A stretch of 64,000 bases of DNA from Celerinatantimonas yamalensis (GCF_046054155.1 NZ_JBEQCT010000002.1:310001-374000), one strand, 5' to 3'; numbered from the stretch's first letter, positions 18,891-28,040 are shown. Numbers and translations are program-made. The notes: generated by a model from the sequence alone, not told the origin.

Positions 18891-19713
18891 ACGTCAAAGT
18901 TTTATCGAACTTAGTGCTCGCGCACGTGCTCGTTTACTACTTGATGAAGGTAGTTTTCGCGAGCTGTTAGGGCCGTTTGATCAGATCGAATCACCTTGGT
19001 TAGAACCGCAAGGAATCACCCCCCAGTCAGATGACGGCATGGTGATTGCTAAAGGGACAATCAATGGCAAACCCACCGTCATTGCCGCGATTGAAGGCAA
19101 CTTTCAAGGTGGCAGTATGGGCGAAGTTTCTGGGGCAAAAATGGCCAGTGCCATTGAATTAGCCGCCGAAGATAACCGCCAAGGGAAAACCACTCAGGTC
19201 GTTTTGATCTTAGAAACGGGCGGCGTTCGCCTGCAAGAAGCCAACTTAGGTTTAGCAGCCATTGCCGATATTCACGCAGCGATTGTGGATGCACGTCGTT
19301 ATGTTCCTGTCATCGGTGTGATTGCAGGAACCGTAGGCTGCTTTGGCGGGATGTCAATTGCAGCTGGGCTTTGCTCAAAACTGATTGTCACTCGTGAAGC
19401 ACGCCTTGGACTCAACGGGCCACAGGTGATCGAACAAGAAGCGGGTATTAGCGAATATGATTCCCGTGATCGTCCCTTTATCTGGAGTATGACAGGGGGT
19501 GATGTTCGCGCTCATACAGGCTTTGCTGACAAGTTTGTTACTGACTCGCAAGCGGAAATTATCAGCGCAGTAAATACCTTTATTGACGAAGGTCTACCGA
19601 CTTCGAATCGCTCGGATCGCTACAGTGACTATCTGAATAAATTTGCTCAATACGATGGCCAGCAGATCGATGGGCAAAGCGTTAAAGCGCTATTTCAACA
19701 GGAGGAATGCTAA
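18883..19713 (+). CDS. mdcD: Malonate decarboxylase beta subunit
   Basis: About 276 residues with the crotonase/carboxyltransferase fold. With MdcE it decarboxylates malonyl-S-ACP to acetyl-S-ACP. Seen: SFIELSARARARLLLDEGSF at the N-terminus, AIEGNFQGGSMGEVSGAKM, ILETGGVRLQEANLGLA, and IAGTVGCFGGMSIAAGLCS (oxyanion-hole type glycine loops). The GTG start at 18883 is chosen because AGGAGG lies six bases upstream, inside mdcC; the in-frame ATG at 18868 lies before that site. The stop overlaps the mdcE start (TAATG). Confidence 0.96.
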   Translation: MNKRQSFIELSARARARLLLDEGSFRELLGPFDQIESPWLEPQGITPQSDDGMVIAKGTINGKPTVIAAIEGNFQGGSMGEVSGAKMASAIELAAEDNRQGKTTQVVLILETGGVRLQEANLGLAAIADIHAAIVDARRYVPVIGVIAGTVGCFGGMSIAAGLCSKLIVTREARLGLNGPQVIEQEAGISEYDSRDRPFIWSMTGGDVRAHTGFADKFVTDSQAEIISAVNTFIDEGLPTSNRSDRYSDYLNKFAQYDGQQIDGQSVKALFQQEEC

Positions 19714-20522
19714 TGACTACGCAATCAACTCGCGGCGCTCTGTGGTTTGAAAAGCTCACTGACGGTCAGCCATGCAATCGCGATTTTTGTCCTTCAGTAC
19801 AGGTCGCTGACATCTTGCTGGGCGAACAAACAACCCGCTTTATCGCAGTTGTTGCCGATGCGAACAATAAATTTCCACGCGCTGTAGGCGGTCAAGTTGG
19901 TATTCTTGAAGGATGGAATCTAGCCAAAGCCGTCACAGAAGCGATCCAAGCCGATGCTGACAAAGCAGAAAAACGTGCGATTGTGGCTATTATCGATGTC
20001 CCTAGCCAAGCTTATGGTCGCCGTGAAGAAGGGTTTGCCATTCACCAATCGCTGGCCGGTGCTGCAGGCGCCTATGCAAAAGCACGCCTTGCTGGACACC
20101 CAGTTATTGGCCTGATTGTTGGTAAAGCGATGTCAGGTGCCTTTTTGGCCCATGGTTATCAAGCTAATCGACTGATTGCACTCAAAGACAATTTTGTTGA
20201 AGTGCACGCAATGGGTAAAGAGTCCGCTGCGCGAATCACATTACGAAGTGTTGAATCATTGGAAAAATTGGCAGCAACCATTCCACCAATGGCCTATGAC
20301 ATTAAAAATTATGCCAGTTTAGGGCTGTTAGATGAGTTGCTTGAAGTGAGTCATCCAGATCAACCTAGTGACCAAGATTTAACCACCATCCGCAATAGTT
20401 TAGTCACTCAGATCAAAGACGCTCGTCTAGCTGGGCCTTCACTGGCTAACCGGCTGGGGGCTGACAATCGGCGCTCATCAAGCACCGTCCGTGAGCTGAT
20501 GCGCCAGCAATGGTCTGACTAA
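19713..20522 (+). CDS. mdcE: Malonate decarboxylase gamma subunit
   Basis: About 269 residues, codecarboxylase partner of MdcD. Family segments: PSVQVADILLG, DVPSQAYGRREEGFAIHQ, LIVGKAMSGAFLAHGYQANR and VHAMGKESAARITLRS. ATG 19713 is seven bases after AGGAGG and overlaps the mdcD stop; an in-frame ATG at 19707 is too close to that site. The next gene, mdcF, follows after 72 bases containing a hairpin. Confidence 0.95.
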   Translation: MTTQSTRGALWFEKLTDGQPCNRDFCPSVQVADILLGEQTTRFIAVVADANNKFPRAVGGQVGILEGWNLAKAVTEAIQADADKAEKRAIVAIIDVPSQAYGRREEGFAIHQSLAGAAGAYAKARLAGHPVIGLIVGKAMSGAFLAHGYQANRLIALKDNFVEVHAMGKESAARITLRSVESLEKLAATIPPMAYDIKNYASLGLLDELLEVSHPDQPSDQDLTTIRNSLVTQIKDARLAGPSLANRLGADNRRSSSTVRELMRQQWSD

Positions 20523-20547
20523 TTTTAACAAAACAACAATAACTATT

Positions 20548-20570
20548 GGATGTCAGTATTGCTGACATCC
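20548..20570 (+). promoter_or_regulatory. Hairpin between mdcE and mdcF
   Basis: Nine-base perfect stem GGATGTCAG / CTGACATCC with a five-base loop and no T-run. It may protect the mdcA-E part of the transcript or attenuate transcription into mdcF. Confidence 0.5.
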
Positions 20571-20594
20571 CCATACTTTGATGAGTAACTATTT

Positions 20595-21560
20595 ATGACT
20601 TATGTAATTATTCATGCCTTAACACCTATTTTTGTCATTATGCTACTAGGTTTTTGGGCAGGTAAAGCCAAAATGGTCGACAACAAAAATGTCTCCCTAC
20701 TGAACATTTTTGTGATGGACTTCGCGTTACCAGCGGCACTGTTCAGCGCCACAGCTAGAACGCCATGGTCAGGTATTGTCGATCAATGGTCATTGATCGT
20801 GGTATTAACCCTATCTATGTGGATAGCCTATGGCGCTATTTACCTGATATCAACTAAAGTATTTAAAAAGTCAGCTCAAGATTCAGCGGTCCTGACCTTA
20901 ACGGTCGCACTGCCTAACTTCGCTGCGCTAGGCCTGCCTATTTTAGGTAGCGTATTTGGTAGCAGTTCGAGTACATCGCTGGCCGTTGCGGTATCAATTG
21001 CGTGTGGCTCAGTACTGATGACGCCATTTTGCTTACTTATCCTAGAACGCGAAAAATCACGCGCAGCCGGGACAATTCAAGGCAACGGTCTGTCATTACT
21101 GCCTGTGTTAATGTGGCGTTCACTGAAAAAACCCATTGTACTTGGCCCATTATTAGGAGTGATCCTTTCAGCAATCGGTATCCATGTTCCCGCATTGGTC
21201 TTACATGCGATTAAACCGATGGGAATTGCCGCAACAGGTGCTGCATTATTCTTAACCGGTGTGATTCTATCCGCACGTACGCTGAAAATTAATAAAACGG
21301 TCATTGTGGCTTGTCTCACTAAAAACTTGATCCAACCGTTTATCGCTTGGGGATTGATTATCGCCTTTGGTATCTCACCATCAGTTGCTGTAACAGCTAT
21401 CTTAATGATCGCGCTTTCAGCAGGCTTTTTTGGTGTCGTATTTGGCAACCGCTTTGGGGTGCAATCACCTGATGCTGAAGCCACGCTGCTGTTAAGCTCT
21501 GCGCTATCAATCATCACCTTGCCACTGTTTATTTCGATGACATCTGGCATGATCCACTAA
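20595..21560 (+). CDS. mdcF: AEC-family malonate transporter MdcF
   Basis: 321 residues with about ten hydrophobic helices and the auxin-efflux-carrier layout: LTPIFVIMLLGFWAGKAKMV at the N-terminus, VALPNFAALGLPILGSVFG, and GIAATGAALFLTGVILSAR in the second half. MdcF proteins are proposed to import malonate across the inner membrane. The substrate is inferred from its place between mdcE and mdcG. The ribosome site is weak, and hairpins lie on both sides of the gene. Confidence 0.9.
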   Translation: MTYVIIHALTPIFVIMLLGFWAGKAKMVDNKNVSLLNIFVMDFALPAALFSATARTPWSGIVDQWSLIVVLTLSMWIAYGAIYLISTKVFKKSAQDSAVLTLTVALPNFAALGLPILGSVFGSSSSTSLAVAVSIACGSVLMTPFCLLILEREKSRAAGTIQGNGLSLLPVLMWRSLKKPIVLGPLLGVILSAIGIHVPALVLHAIKPMGIAATGAALFLTGVILSARTLKINKTVIVACLTKNLIQPFIAWGLIIAFGISPSVAVTAILMIALSAGFFGVVFGNRFGVQSPDAEATLLLSSALSIITLPLFISMTSGMIH

Positions 21561-21574
21561 GCGTTCGTTTCACC

Positions 21575-21612
21575 CACCACAAACAAGCCTAATGAATAGC
21601 TTGTTTGTGGTG
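21575..21612 (+). promoter_or_regulatory. Strong hairpin between mdcF and mdcG
   Basis: Fourteen-base perfect stem CACCACAAACAAGC / GCTTGTTTGTGGTG with a ten-base loop, not followed by a clear T-run (TATAAAATG). It is a likely processing, stabilising or attenuating element separating mdcF from mdcG and mdcH. Confidence 0.6.
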
Positions 21613-21640
21613 TATAAAATGACTGGATAAGGACTCTCAC

Positions 21641-22276
21641 ATGCCCCGCTACGCGCCCCATGATCTTGTTTGGATTGAATCAGCAGATGCCTTAAGCTTT
21701 GACTCAAACTTACCGCAATGGGTCAGGCAAGCTTGGCAGTGTGATAAACCACTGGTGATCCGCCGCGATATAAACCCAACAGGGAAAATAGCCGCAGGGA
21801 TCCGAGGCAAGCTACGCAGTCAACGCTACGCTTGTTGGATTGACACCGATGCCATTATTGATGTCCTTTCCCCAGAAACACTCATTGAGCAACGATACTG
21901 GCAACGCTATGAATGGAATGATGTGCCCGTTATAGAGAGCTTAATTGCGCTGAGCACAATGCATTGGCCGCTCCCTTGGGGGGTTACCGGAAGCTGTGCT
22001 TACTCACTGGCAAGTCATGAAATGGTAATGCGTGCTGAAAGTGATTTAGACCTTCGCATTGTTACCCCAACCGAGCCTGATTTAAGCCAATTTAGCGAGC
22101 TTTTAGCATTGATTAAGACGCTGAAGGTACGCGTTGATATTCAACTAGAAACGCCAGCTGGCGGCGTCGCACTCAATGAATGGATCAAACGAGCCAATCA
22201 ATTATTGGTCAAAAGCGCCCATGGTCCATTTTTATCGCCCAATCCATGGACCACACATCCTCAGGAGGCACAATGA
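21641..22276 (+). CDS. mdcG: Phosphoribosyl-dephospho-CoA transferase MdcG
   Basis: 211 residues. It transfers the prosthetic group made by MdcB onto apo-MdcC, releasing pyrophosphate. The nucleotidyltransferase core is seen as GVTGSCAYSLAS followed by Asp135 and Asp137 in ESDLDLRI, the expected metal-binding pair. AAGGA lies eight bases before ATG 21641. Its stop overlaps mdcH by four bases (ATGA). Confidence 0.94.
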   Translation: MPRYAPHDLVWIESADALSFDSNLPQWVRQAWQCDKPLVIRRDINPTGKIAAGIRGKLRSQRYACWIDTDAIIDVLSPETLIEQRYWQRYEWNDVPVIESLIALSTMHWPLPWGVTGSCAYSLASHEMVMRAESDLDLRIVTPTEPDLSQFSELLALIKTLKVRVDIQLETPAGGVALNEWIKRANQLLVKSAHGPFLSPNPWTTHPQEAQ

Positions 22277-23202
22277 AGGTTCTCTTTACTTTTCCAGGTC
22301 AAGGGCCGCAATATCCAGGCATGTTGCATCAACTTCCAGAAGCAACAGAAACCCAAGCATTATTGGCACACGCCAGTAAAGTGCTGGGAGAGGATGTACT
22401 TCGCTTAGATAACGAGCAAGCGCTCGCATCAACCCGCGCCGTACAGCTGTGCCTACTTATCAGCGGAGTCGCTTATAGTCAGCAATTACGTAACGCCGAC
22501 ATTATCCCAGATATGAGTTGTGGATTATCAATTGGCGCTTTTGCCGCGGCGGTAGTTTGCGGCGCATTAGATTTTGATGATGCACTACGCCTTGTCGCCA
22601 AGCGCGGCGAACTCATGCAACACGCTTATCCAAGTGGATATGGTTTAACCGCCATCAAAGGATTATTTCAACCCCAAGTCGAACACATTGTGGCTGATAT
22701 CCAGCAGCAAGGTTTGCCTCTTTATCTGGCCAATATCAATGGGGAACAGCAACTTGTGGTCGCAGGTCGTGAAGATGCCATGCAGCTCGCCATAGAGCAA
22801 GCTTCTTTGCAGGGCGGAGGCGGTCAGCAGCTAGCGGTTAGTGTGCCCTCACATTGTGAACTACTCAAGCAACCCGCTAAGGAATTATTTGCACTCATCG
22901 AGCAAGTCAGCTTTAAGCGTCCATATTGTGCTTACCTCAGTGGCAGCAGCGGACGAGTCCTTTGGCAACCGCAGGCTATCGCCGATGATTTAGCGTTTAA
23001 TATGGCCCGCCAAGTAAAATGGTATGATGCGATGGTCAGCGCCTATCAACGTGATGTTCGCTTGGCCATTGAATGCCCGCCAGGTTCAGTTCTCACTCGC
23101 TTAACCAAACCACTAATGCCCGCAGGCGAAGCGCTATCTATGTCACAAACCGCTCTGGAAACGATTCAAATGCTGGTGCAGCGAACCCTTCAATCACGCT
23201 GA
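22273..23202 (+). CDS. mdcH: Malonyl-CoA:ACP acyltransferase MdcH
   Basis: About 309 residues with the FabD-like acyltransferase fold. It loads malonyl from malonyl-CoA onto holo-MdcC to activate the enzyme. Seen: FTFPGQGPQYPGML at the N-terminus, the nucleophile motif GLSIGAFAAAV (GxSxG), and the catalytic-His region VPSHCELLKQ. ATG 22273 overlaps the mdcG stop and follows AGGAGG; the longer frame from 22180 is inside mdcG. It converges with mdcR and overlaps it by 13 bp. Confidence 0.95.
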   Translation: MKVLFTFPGQGPQYPGMLHQLPEATETQALLAHASKVLGEDVLRLDNEQALASTRAVQLCLLISGVAYSQQLRNADIIPDMSCGLSIGAFAAAVVCGALDFDDALRLVAKRGELMQHAYPSGYGLTAIKGLFQPQVEHIVADIQQQGLPLYLANINGEQQLVVAGREDAMQLAIEQASLQGGGGQQLAVSVPSHCELLKQPAKELFALIEQVSFKRPYCAYLSGSSGRVLWQPQAIADDLAFNMARQVKWYDAMVSAYQRDVRLAIECPPGSVLTRLTKPLMPAGEALSMSQTALETIQMLVQRTLQSR

Positions 23203-24122
23203 TCGAGTTCTTCTCGGCGACGGGCGTACATCCGCCCTTCCGCCACGAGGGCCAGTAGATAAGGGTCGAGTTCTTGATTATGGGCAAACACTAAGGCAAT
23301 GGTTTGACGCATTTGATAGGCTGGCGCAAGTTCTAAGATTTTAACCGAATCGCGATATGCATGGGTTAGCCGGCCAGGAAGCAACGTATAGCCAACACCT
23401 GCCTGCACAAGATTCACCATCGAAAAGATATCGTTGACTCGGGTGGCTATTTTGGGCTTAAAGCCGGCAATTTTAAACGCTTCTTGAAAACCATTGTAGG
23501 TGGCAAAACCTTCGTTCAAGGAAACAAAACTCTCATGTTCAAGTTCACATAAGTCAACGGCTCGGCGATCATTTAAAGTGCTAGTCTTCGGAGCAGCCAA
23601 ATAGATCTTATCTTGGAACAACGGCAAAATTTCAAATTGATGAGGATCGACCACCGTATCACTCACAGATATTAAAATAGCATTGAGCTTTTGATGTTCC
23701 AACTGATGGAGTAGATCACTATTGGAGCCCATCGTTAAATCGACTTCTAGATCAGAACGACGTAATTTGAGCCCCATTAATAGCCGTGGCACCGTATCTA
23801 GCGTGAGCGAATAAAGTGTTCCGATGCGGATCCGCCCCTGCCCAACTCCGGCTAACTGGCGCGTTTCATCAATCCCTTGGCGCATTTGATTGAGCACAAT
23901 TTGCGCATGCTCAGCTAATCGATAAGCTTGAGGCAATGGCACCAAATTGCGGCCTTTATGCGTAAACAATGGACAACGCATCCCCTCTTCCAGTGAATGC
24001 AATGCGCGGTGAACGCTGACGTTACTTAGTCCCAGTTCTGCGGCGGCTCGTCCTATGGTTTCTTGTTCCATATAGCAGAGAAAGATCTCCAACTTACGAA
24101 AGGTAATTTCCGCATCGATCAT
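23190..24122 (-). CDS. mdcR: LysR-family regulator of malonate utilisation
   Basis: About 310 residues. The N-terminal winged HTH (FRKLEIFLCYMEQETIGRAA, then LGLSNVSVHRALHSLE) is followed by a linker and a periplasmic-binding-like effector domain (QGRIRIGTLYSLTLDTVPRL, GVGYTLLPGRL). Its position, converging on mdcH, and its sequence type indicate MdcR, which activates mdc genes in response to malonate. ATG 24122 is preferred; GTG 24125 is possible since AAGGA suits both. The 13-bp tail-to-tail overlap with mdcH is unusual for an activator gene. Confidence 0.92.
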   Translation of the reverse strand: MIDAEITFRKLEIFLCYMEQETIGRAAAELGLSNVSVHRALHSLEEGMRCPLFTHKGRNLVPLPQAYRLAEHAQIVLNQMRQGIDETRQLAGVGQGRIRIGTLYSLTLDTVPRLLMGLKLRRSDLEVDLTMGSNSDLLHQLEHQKLNAILISVSDTVVDPHQFEILPLFQDKIYLAAPKTSTLNDRRAVDLCELEHESFVSLNEGFATYNGFQEAFKIAGFKPKIATRVNDIFSMVNLVQAGVGYTLLPGRLTHAYRDSVKILELAPAYQMRQTIALVFAHNQELDPYLLALVAEGRMYARRREELDQRD

Positions 24123-24399
24123 CACGCATCCTTATTTGAGTGAAGCGGTGTTCTAAAAATATTCTAAGCTGCAGCAATGCGAGCTGATATAGAGGCAATT
24201 GTTACCAACTGATGGCCCTTGGACCGGCCGTTATTGTACATGAATAACCACCAAGCAAGTGTGCTTGACATCATCATTTTCTACCGCTTTCGCTAAAATG
24301 AGCGCTTAGCGTCGCCTAACCAATAACGCTGAGAAACGGTTATCTATGACACTAAAGCTGCCCTGTAACGCCAAATACAATCAATGGAATAGCGAACAA

Positions 24400-24813
24400 T
24401 TAAGACAATTGCAGGGTGATTCCCATTTTAAAATAGGGGATCGTGGATTTATAAAATGGCTCGCTTTGAACAGTTAGGCCAAAACGCTGATAGAATTCGC
24501 AAGCAGAGGCTCTAGCATCACACCAAAAATAATCAATCGATTGCTGGCGCAGAGCCATCATAATATGGCCCAATAATGCGGAACCAATCCCTTGGCGCTG
24601 ATAGGTTGCAAGCGTTGCAAATTTACGCAGCCTAGCGCTATCTCCATCGATAAAAACCGACGCGACACTCACCAACTGTTGCTCGATATACACGCCCCAA
24701 TGACAACCGCGCTCATCATCATCCAATTTGCAGGCATCACAACTGAGCTGTGGCCACAACACTTGCTGGCGAATCGCCAATGTCTGTTCACTACGAATCG
24801 GTTGAATGTCCAT
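24400..24813 (-). CDS. GNAT-family N-acetyltransferase
   Basis: About 137 residues with a single GNAT fold. The acetyl-CoA binding motif A is seen as LRKFATLATYQRQGIGSALLGHIM (the QRQGIG part is the pyrophosphate loop). ACEFYQRFGL is the usual late helix. The start MDIQPIR at 24813 follows AAGGAGG; the upstream in-frame ATG at 24849 does not. The acceptor substrate is unknown. It lies 110 bases downstream of the ABM gene on the same strand. Confidence 0.88.
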   Translation of the reverse strand: MDIQPIRSEQTLAIRQQVLWPQLSCDACKLDDDERGCHWGVYIEQQLVSVASVFIDGDSARLRKFATLATYQRQGIGSALLGHIMMALRQQSIDYFWCDARASACEFYQRFGLTVQSEPFYKSTIPYFKMGITLQLS

Positions 24814-24926
24814 CGTCTCCTCCTTGTCCCATTCAATTAGCGCGGACACGTTCAGAAAAACGCATCAATAATATAGTGTTCAAATCGCTGAGTTATACGC
24901 CATTGAAAGCTGCAAAAAATCGTCGC

Positions 24927-25244
24927 TTAAAACTCATAATCTCGCTCTACTTTAGCGATGCGGGTTTTAAATGAACGATACCAACGCTCACGCCCCAGTT
25001 GCTGCGCACCTAGATGCTCCGCATTCATTTTCCACTGCTTAATCGATTCGAGATCGCTCCAATAAGAAACCGTGATACCGATTTGTTCGCGAGCTGACTC
25101 AATGCCAAGAAATCCAGGTTGCATTTTGGCAAGCTCCGCCATGCGCACAGCCATCTCATCATAGCCACTCGAATCATCGCTACGTAGTGATGTAAAAATC
25201 ACCGCGTAATAAGGCGGTTTAAGCGTATTTGCAATTGATGTCAT
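24927..25244 (-). CDS. Antibiotic biosynthesis monooxygenase (ABM)-domain protein
   Basis: 105 residues with a dimeric ferredoxin-like ABM fold. Seen: YYAVIFTSLRSDD at the N-terminus, MQPGFLGIESAREQIGITVSYW and the closing ERWYRSFKTRIAKVERDYEF segments. Such proteins range from heme-degrading to unknown oxidoreductases; this subgroup (YqjZ-like) is uncharacterised. AAGGA precedes ATG 25244 by seven bases. It is a small housekeeping-type gene; no function beyond the family is claimed. Confidence 0.85.
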   Translation of the reverse strand: MTSIANTLKPPYYAVIFTSLRSDDSSGYDEMAVRMAELAKMQPGFLGIESAREQIGITVSYWSDLESIKQWKMNAEHLGAQQLGRERWYRSFKTRIAKVERDYEF

Positions 25245-25288
25245 CAACGATCCTTAAAACAAAAGTAGACACAATACCAAGCTCATTT

Positions 25289-25597
25289 TTAATCGCAATC
25301 AGCTTGGTATTGACCGAGCATATAACCAAACACTTGTTTATTGAATGTAGCAATAAAAGCGCTACTATTTGGATACCCGACCCGCCCACCTTGACTCAAC
25401 AAATTTAAAGCGTGCAATAATCTAACAAGAAGACGCCACTGTCCAAATCGTATACCTGTTTGCTGTAAAAATTGCGGCTGAGGAGGCGTGAACGCATAGC
25501 AAATTGGCTCCCCCTCTAGCTTTGATATAAAAACAGGCTGATAAACTCGTTTTAGGTAAAGAAGAAGCACCCTATGGCCTGCCATCAACCGCTTCAT
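25289..25597 (-). pseudogene. AraC-family regulator remnant (C-terminal part with internal deletion)
   Basis: The 102-codon frame contains TGIRFGQWRLLVRLLHALNL, then SQGGRVGYPNSSAFIATFNKQ. This matches the end of the first and the second helix-turn-helix of AraC regulators that carry an N-terminal cupin. About eight to ten residues (the SVTxVALxLGY helix) are missing in frame between SQGGR and VGYPNSS, and the N-terminal domain is absent or scrambled upstream. It is therefore read as a decayed gene. Confidence 0.65.
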
Positions 25598-25899
25598 GGT
25601 TGCCTTGAACCCATCAAAGCAACTCTTTTAGCATAAAGCCAATAGTGCTATATTCTTGCTCGAACATAACTGGCACACTCAAGTCATGTCGATATCACGG
25701 GGCACATCAGTCGATCAGAATTATCTCGGATCAACTGAGCGATCATTCCAATCGATATGATAATAAAGCAGCGTTATTCTTAGCCATTTAGTTTGCATTG
25801 AGCACGGTAATATACCGCAAACTGGAAGGCCACCAACTAGCAGCGATCATACAACATAACGACTTGGTGCATCACGCCAGTCCCTCTGATGGATATTTT
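25598..25899 (+). other. Gene-poor stretch between AraC remnant and the PanE-like gene
   Basis: No gene is supported. It probably contains residual AraC-gene debris on the minus strand and the promoter of the following reductase gene. Confidence 0.4.
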
Positions 25900-26892
25900 A
25901 TGAAACATAACTTTACCCGCATCTGTATTGCTGGCGCCGGTGCTATCGGCTGTACGCTAGCTGCTCGCTTAGCCACCACGGGGCTCATTCCGAATATACT
26001 GGCTCGCGGTGACACGTTAACCGCCCTCAAAACACAAGGCATTGAGCTGACTGATCTCGACGGCTACCACCATGCAACCGTTCATGCCAGTGACAATCCA
26101 CAACAACTCGGCCCTCAAGAGCTGATCTTTATTTGTACTAAAGCTCCGGCACTTGCGGATATTCTAGAAACACTGCAACCGATGATCACCACCGATACCA
26201 TTGTGATCCCCCTCGTGAACGGGGTTCCATGGTGGTACTTTCATGGTCTAGAACATGGCGATGAGATCACATTAACTAGCGTCGACCCCGATCAGCGCAT
26301 CGAGCGATTATTGCCCGCATCGCAAGTGATTGGGGCGGTCACATTCATGACAGCACATACTCAGGCGCCAGCCAAAGTCCAGTCGACCAATCCGCACCTG
26401 CTTACGGTCGGTGAACTAAACCATCAGAGCAGCGAGCGATTACTCCGTGTACGCCAGCTTATTGAGGATGCGGGTATCGAAGCACGCGCCAGCGATCATA
26501 TCCGCGATCCGTTATGGACGAAGATCATCGCTAACTTAACATCAAACCCGCTATCAATCATTAGTGGCGCGTCACTGTCACAAATTTATTCATCCACACA
26601 GCTGGCCCCACTCACGCGACAAATTCTCAATGAGACACTACTCGTCGCAGCCGCTTACAGCGCGCGCATACCGTTTGATCCACCGACATTTATGCAAATG
26701 GGTGCTGAAATGGGTGAATTTAAAACCTCGATGCTACAAGACTACCAAGCTGGCCGGCCGTTGGAACTTGCCACCATTGGCGATGCAGTCGTCGAACTGG
26801 CGCAGCGAGTCGGTCTGGATATGCCCATTACTCGTCACACCCTGGGCCTTGCTCATTTTATGGATGAGCAAAACCGTGCATCATCGATGTGA
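25900..26892 (+). CDS. 2-dehydropantoate 2-reductase family protein (PanE/ApbA-like)
   Basis: About 330 residues. The Rossmann glycine motif CIAGAGAIGCTLAARLA starts near residue 8, followed by ICTKAPALADILETL and LVNGVPWWYFHG. The C-terminal helical domain carries DPLWTKIIANLTSNPLSIISG, including the conserved Lys and Asn region. Family members reduce 2-dehydropantoate to pantoate with NADPH for CoA synthesis, but many paralogues act on other 2-oxoacids, and this one is not in a pantothenate operon. ATG 25900 (MKHNFTRIC) is preferred to the upstream in-frame codon at 25798 because the Rossmann motif then starts at the usual place. Confidence 0.88.
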   Translation: MKHNFTRICIAGAGAIGCTLAARLATTGLIPNILARGDTLTALKTQGIELTDLDGYHHATVHASDNPQQLGPQELIFICTKAPALADILETLQPMITTDTIVIPLVNGVPWWYFHGLEHGDEITLTSVDPDQRIERLLPASQVIGAVTFMTAHTQAPAKVQSTNPHLLTVGELNHQSSERLLRVRQLIEDAGIEARASDHIRDPLWTKIIANLTSNPLSIISGASLSQIYSSTQLAPLTRQILNETLLVAAAYSARIPFDPPTFMQMGAEMGEFKTSMLQDYQAGRPLELATIGDAVVELAQRVGLDMPITRHTLGLAHFMDEQNRASSM

Positions 26893-26949
26893 AAATGAAG
26901 CCGCCGTGAATGGCTGACATGGGTCTGTTTTGCCATTGATAATGGTGGC

Positions 26950-27141
26950 TCACATAGCTTGGGCCCGTCCCTGATGCAATAAAAATACACAGCGAAACTG
27001 GCAAAGGGTTTGATGTGTTTCCATCAGCGTATGCCCGTGAGTACAATCCGATAACAAAAGCGCAACAGATATCTTCGCTTCAATCGTTCGGTGTTGTAGC
27101 AGTTGTGCCACCTGCTGCATATCTGAACGATTCGACTGCAT
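26950..27141 (-). pseudogene. Possible C-terminal remnant of a zinc/MDR-type oxidoreductase
   Basis: A 63-codon frame whose middle (QQVAQLLQHRTIEAKISVAL, then HTLMETHQT) resembles the last segment of quinone-reductase/alcohol-dehydrogenase MDR proteins. Nothing else of such a gene remains, since the EamA gene ends at the same position. The assignment rests on weak motif recall. Confidence 0.35.
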
Positions 27142-28040
27142 TAAGACAAATTGAAAGTTGCTTTGCTGATTTTACGCAGCCATGACCAGCGCAGTGGGAT
27201 AGTCACCAGAACCACGCCACAGAGCATCAGCGCCCCGCCTAATGCGGCGCTGCAGCCAAAGGGTTCATGGTAGAACCAAACACCACCGAGCACACCGAAT
27301 ATTGGAACAAGCAGCATCAACGGCGAGACCACCGACAGCGGGTAGCGCACTAGCATATGGTTCCACACCCAGTAGCCGAACAAAGTGGTCGGATAGGCCT
27401 GAAATAAAACCGCCAACAGGGAATTCAGCGGAGGATGAGTGACCAGTGAAACGAAAGGCGCCCCGCCAAAGATCAGCCAGGTTAGCCCTATCAGGGGTAG
27501 CGGTGCCATCGCCATTCCCCACAAACTAAATGCAAAAACATTAGCTGGTGCAGCTCGCTTGACCAGGCAACTGGCGACTGCCCAACTGAGTGTTGAGATC
27601 AGTAGTAGCAGACAACCCAGTAATGCCGGCGGGTGATCGGGCAGCCCCACCAGTACAATCACACCCACAATTGCCATTGTAATGCCCAGCCATTGGTAAC
27701 GACTGAGTGTTTCGCGAAACAGCCACAATCCGGCTAGAGTGGTAAACACTACACTGAGCTGCTCAATCATGGAGGTCAGCCCCGGATCTAAAGCCATACT
27801 CATAGCCCATGATGCCATCCCCCAGACTCCGACGCCGAAACTAAACCCATACCCCAACAGATAGCGCCAGGAAACGGCAGGTCGGGGTATAAAAACCAAT
27901 AGTGGTAGTGTTGCAAAAGAGAAACGAAGCGCCGTCATCAGTAGCGGATTGATACCAGTGACAGCTAACTTAATGGCTGAAAAATTAAACCCCCAAATAA
28001 CCATAACCAATAAAGTCAGTAGTTGATGGCGTCGTTGCAT
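27141..28040 (-). CDS. EamA/DMT-family transporter
   Basis: 299 residues with ten hydrophobic helices in two EamA repeats. The first repeat opens with LLTLLVMVIWGFNFSAIKLA; the joint WLGITMAIVGVIVLVG lies near the middle. Members export amino acids, nucleosides or drugs. It diverges from a MocR-type regulator 108 bases away, a common pairing in which the regulator controls the exporter. The substrate is unknown. Confidence 0.9.
   Translation of the reverse strand: MQRRHQLLTLLVMVIWGFNFSAIKLAVTGINPLLMTALRFSFATLPLLVFIPRPAVSWRYLLGYGFSFGVGVWGMASWAMSMALDPGLTSMIEQLSVVFTTLAGLWLFRETLSRYQWLGITMAIVGVIVLVGLPDHPPALLGCLLLLISTLSWAVASCLVKRAAPANVFAFSLWGMAMAPLPLIGLTWLIFGGAPFVSLVTHPPLNSLLAVLFQAYPTTLFGYWVWNHMLVRYPLSVVSPLMLLVPIFGVLGGVWFYHEPFGCSAALGGALMLCGVVLVTIPLRWSWLRKISKATFNLS

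Noticed and set aside
24346..24477. 43-codon plus-strand frame starting MTLKLPCNAKYNQW
   Set aside because: No ribosome site and no recognised family; its second half overlaps the end of the GNAT gene.
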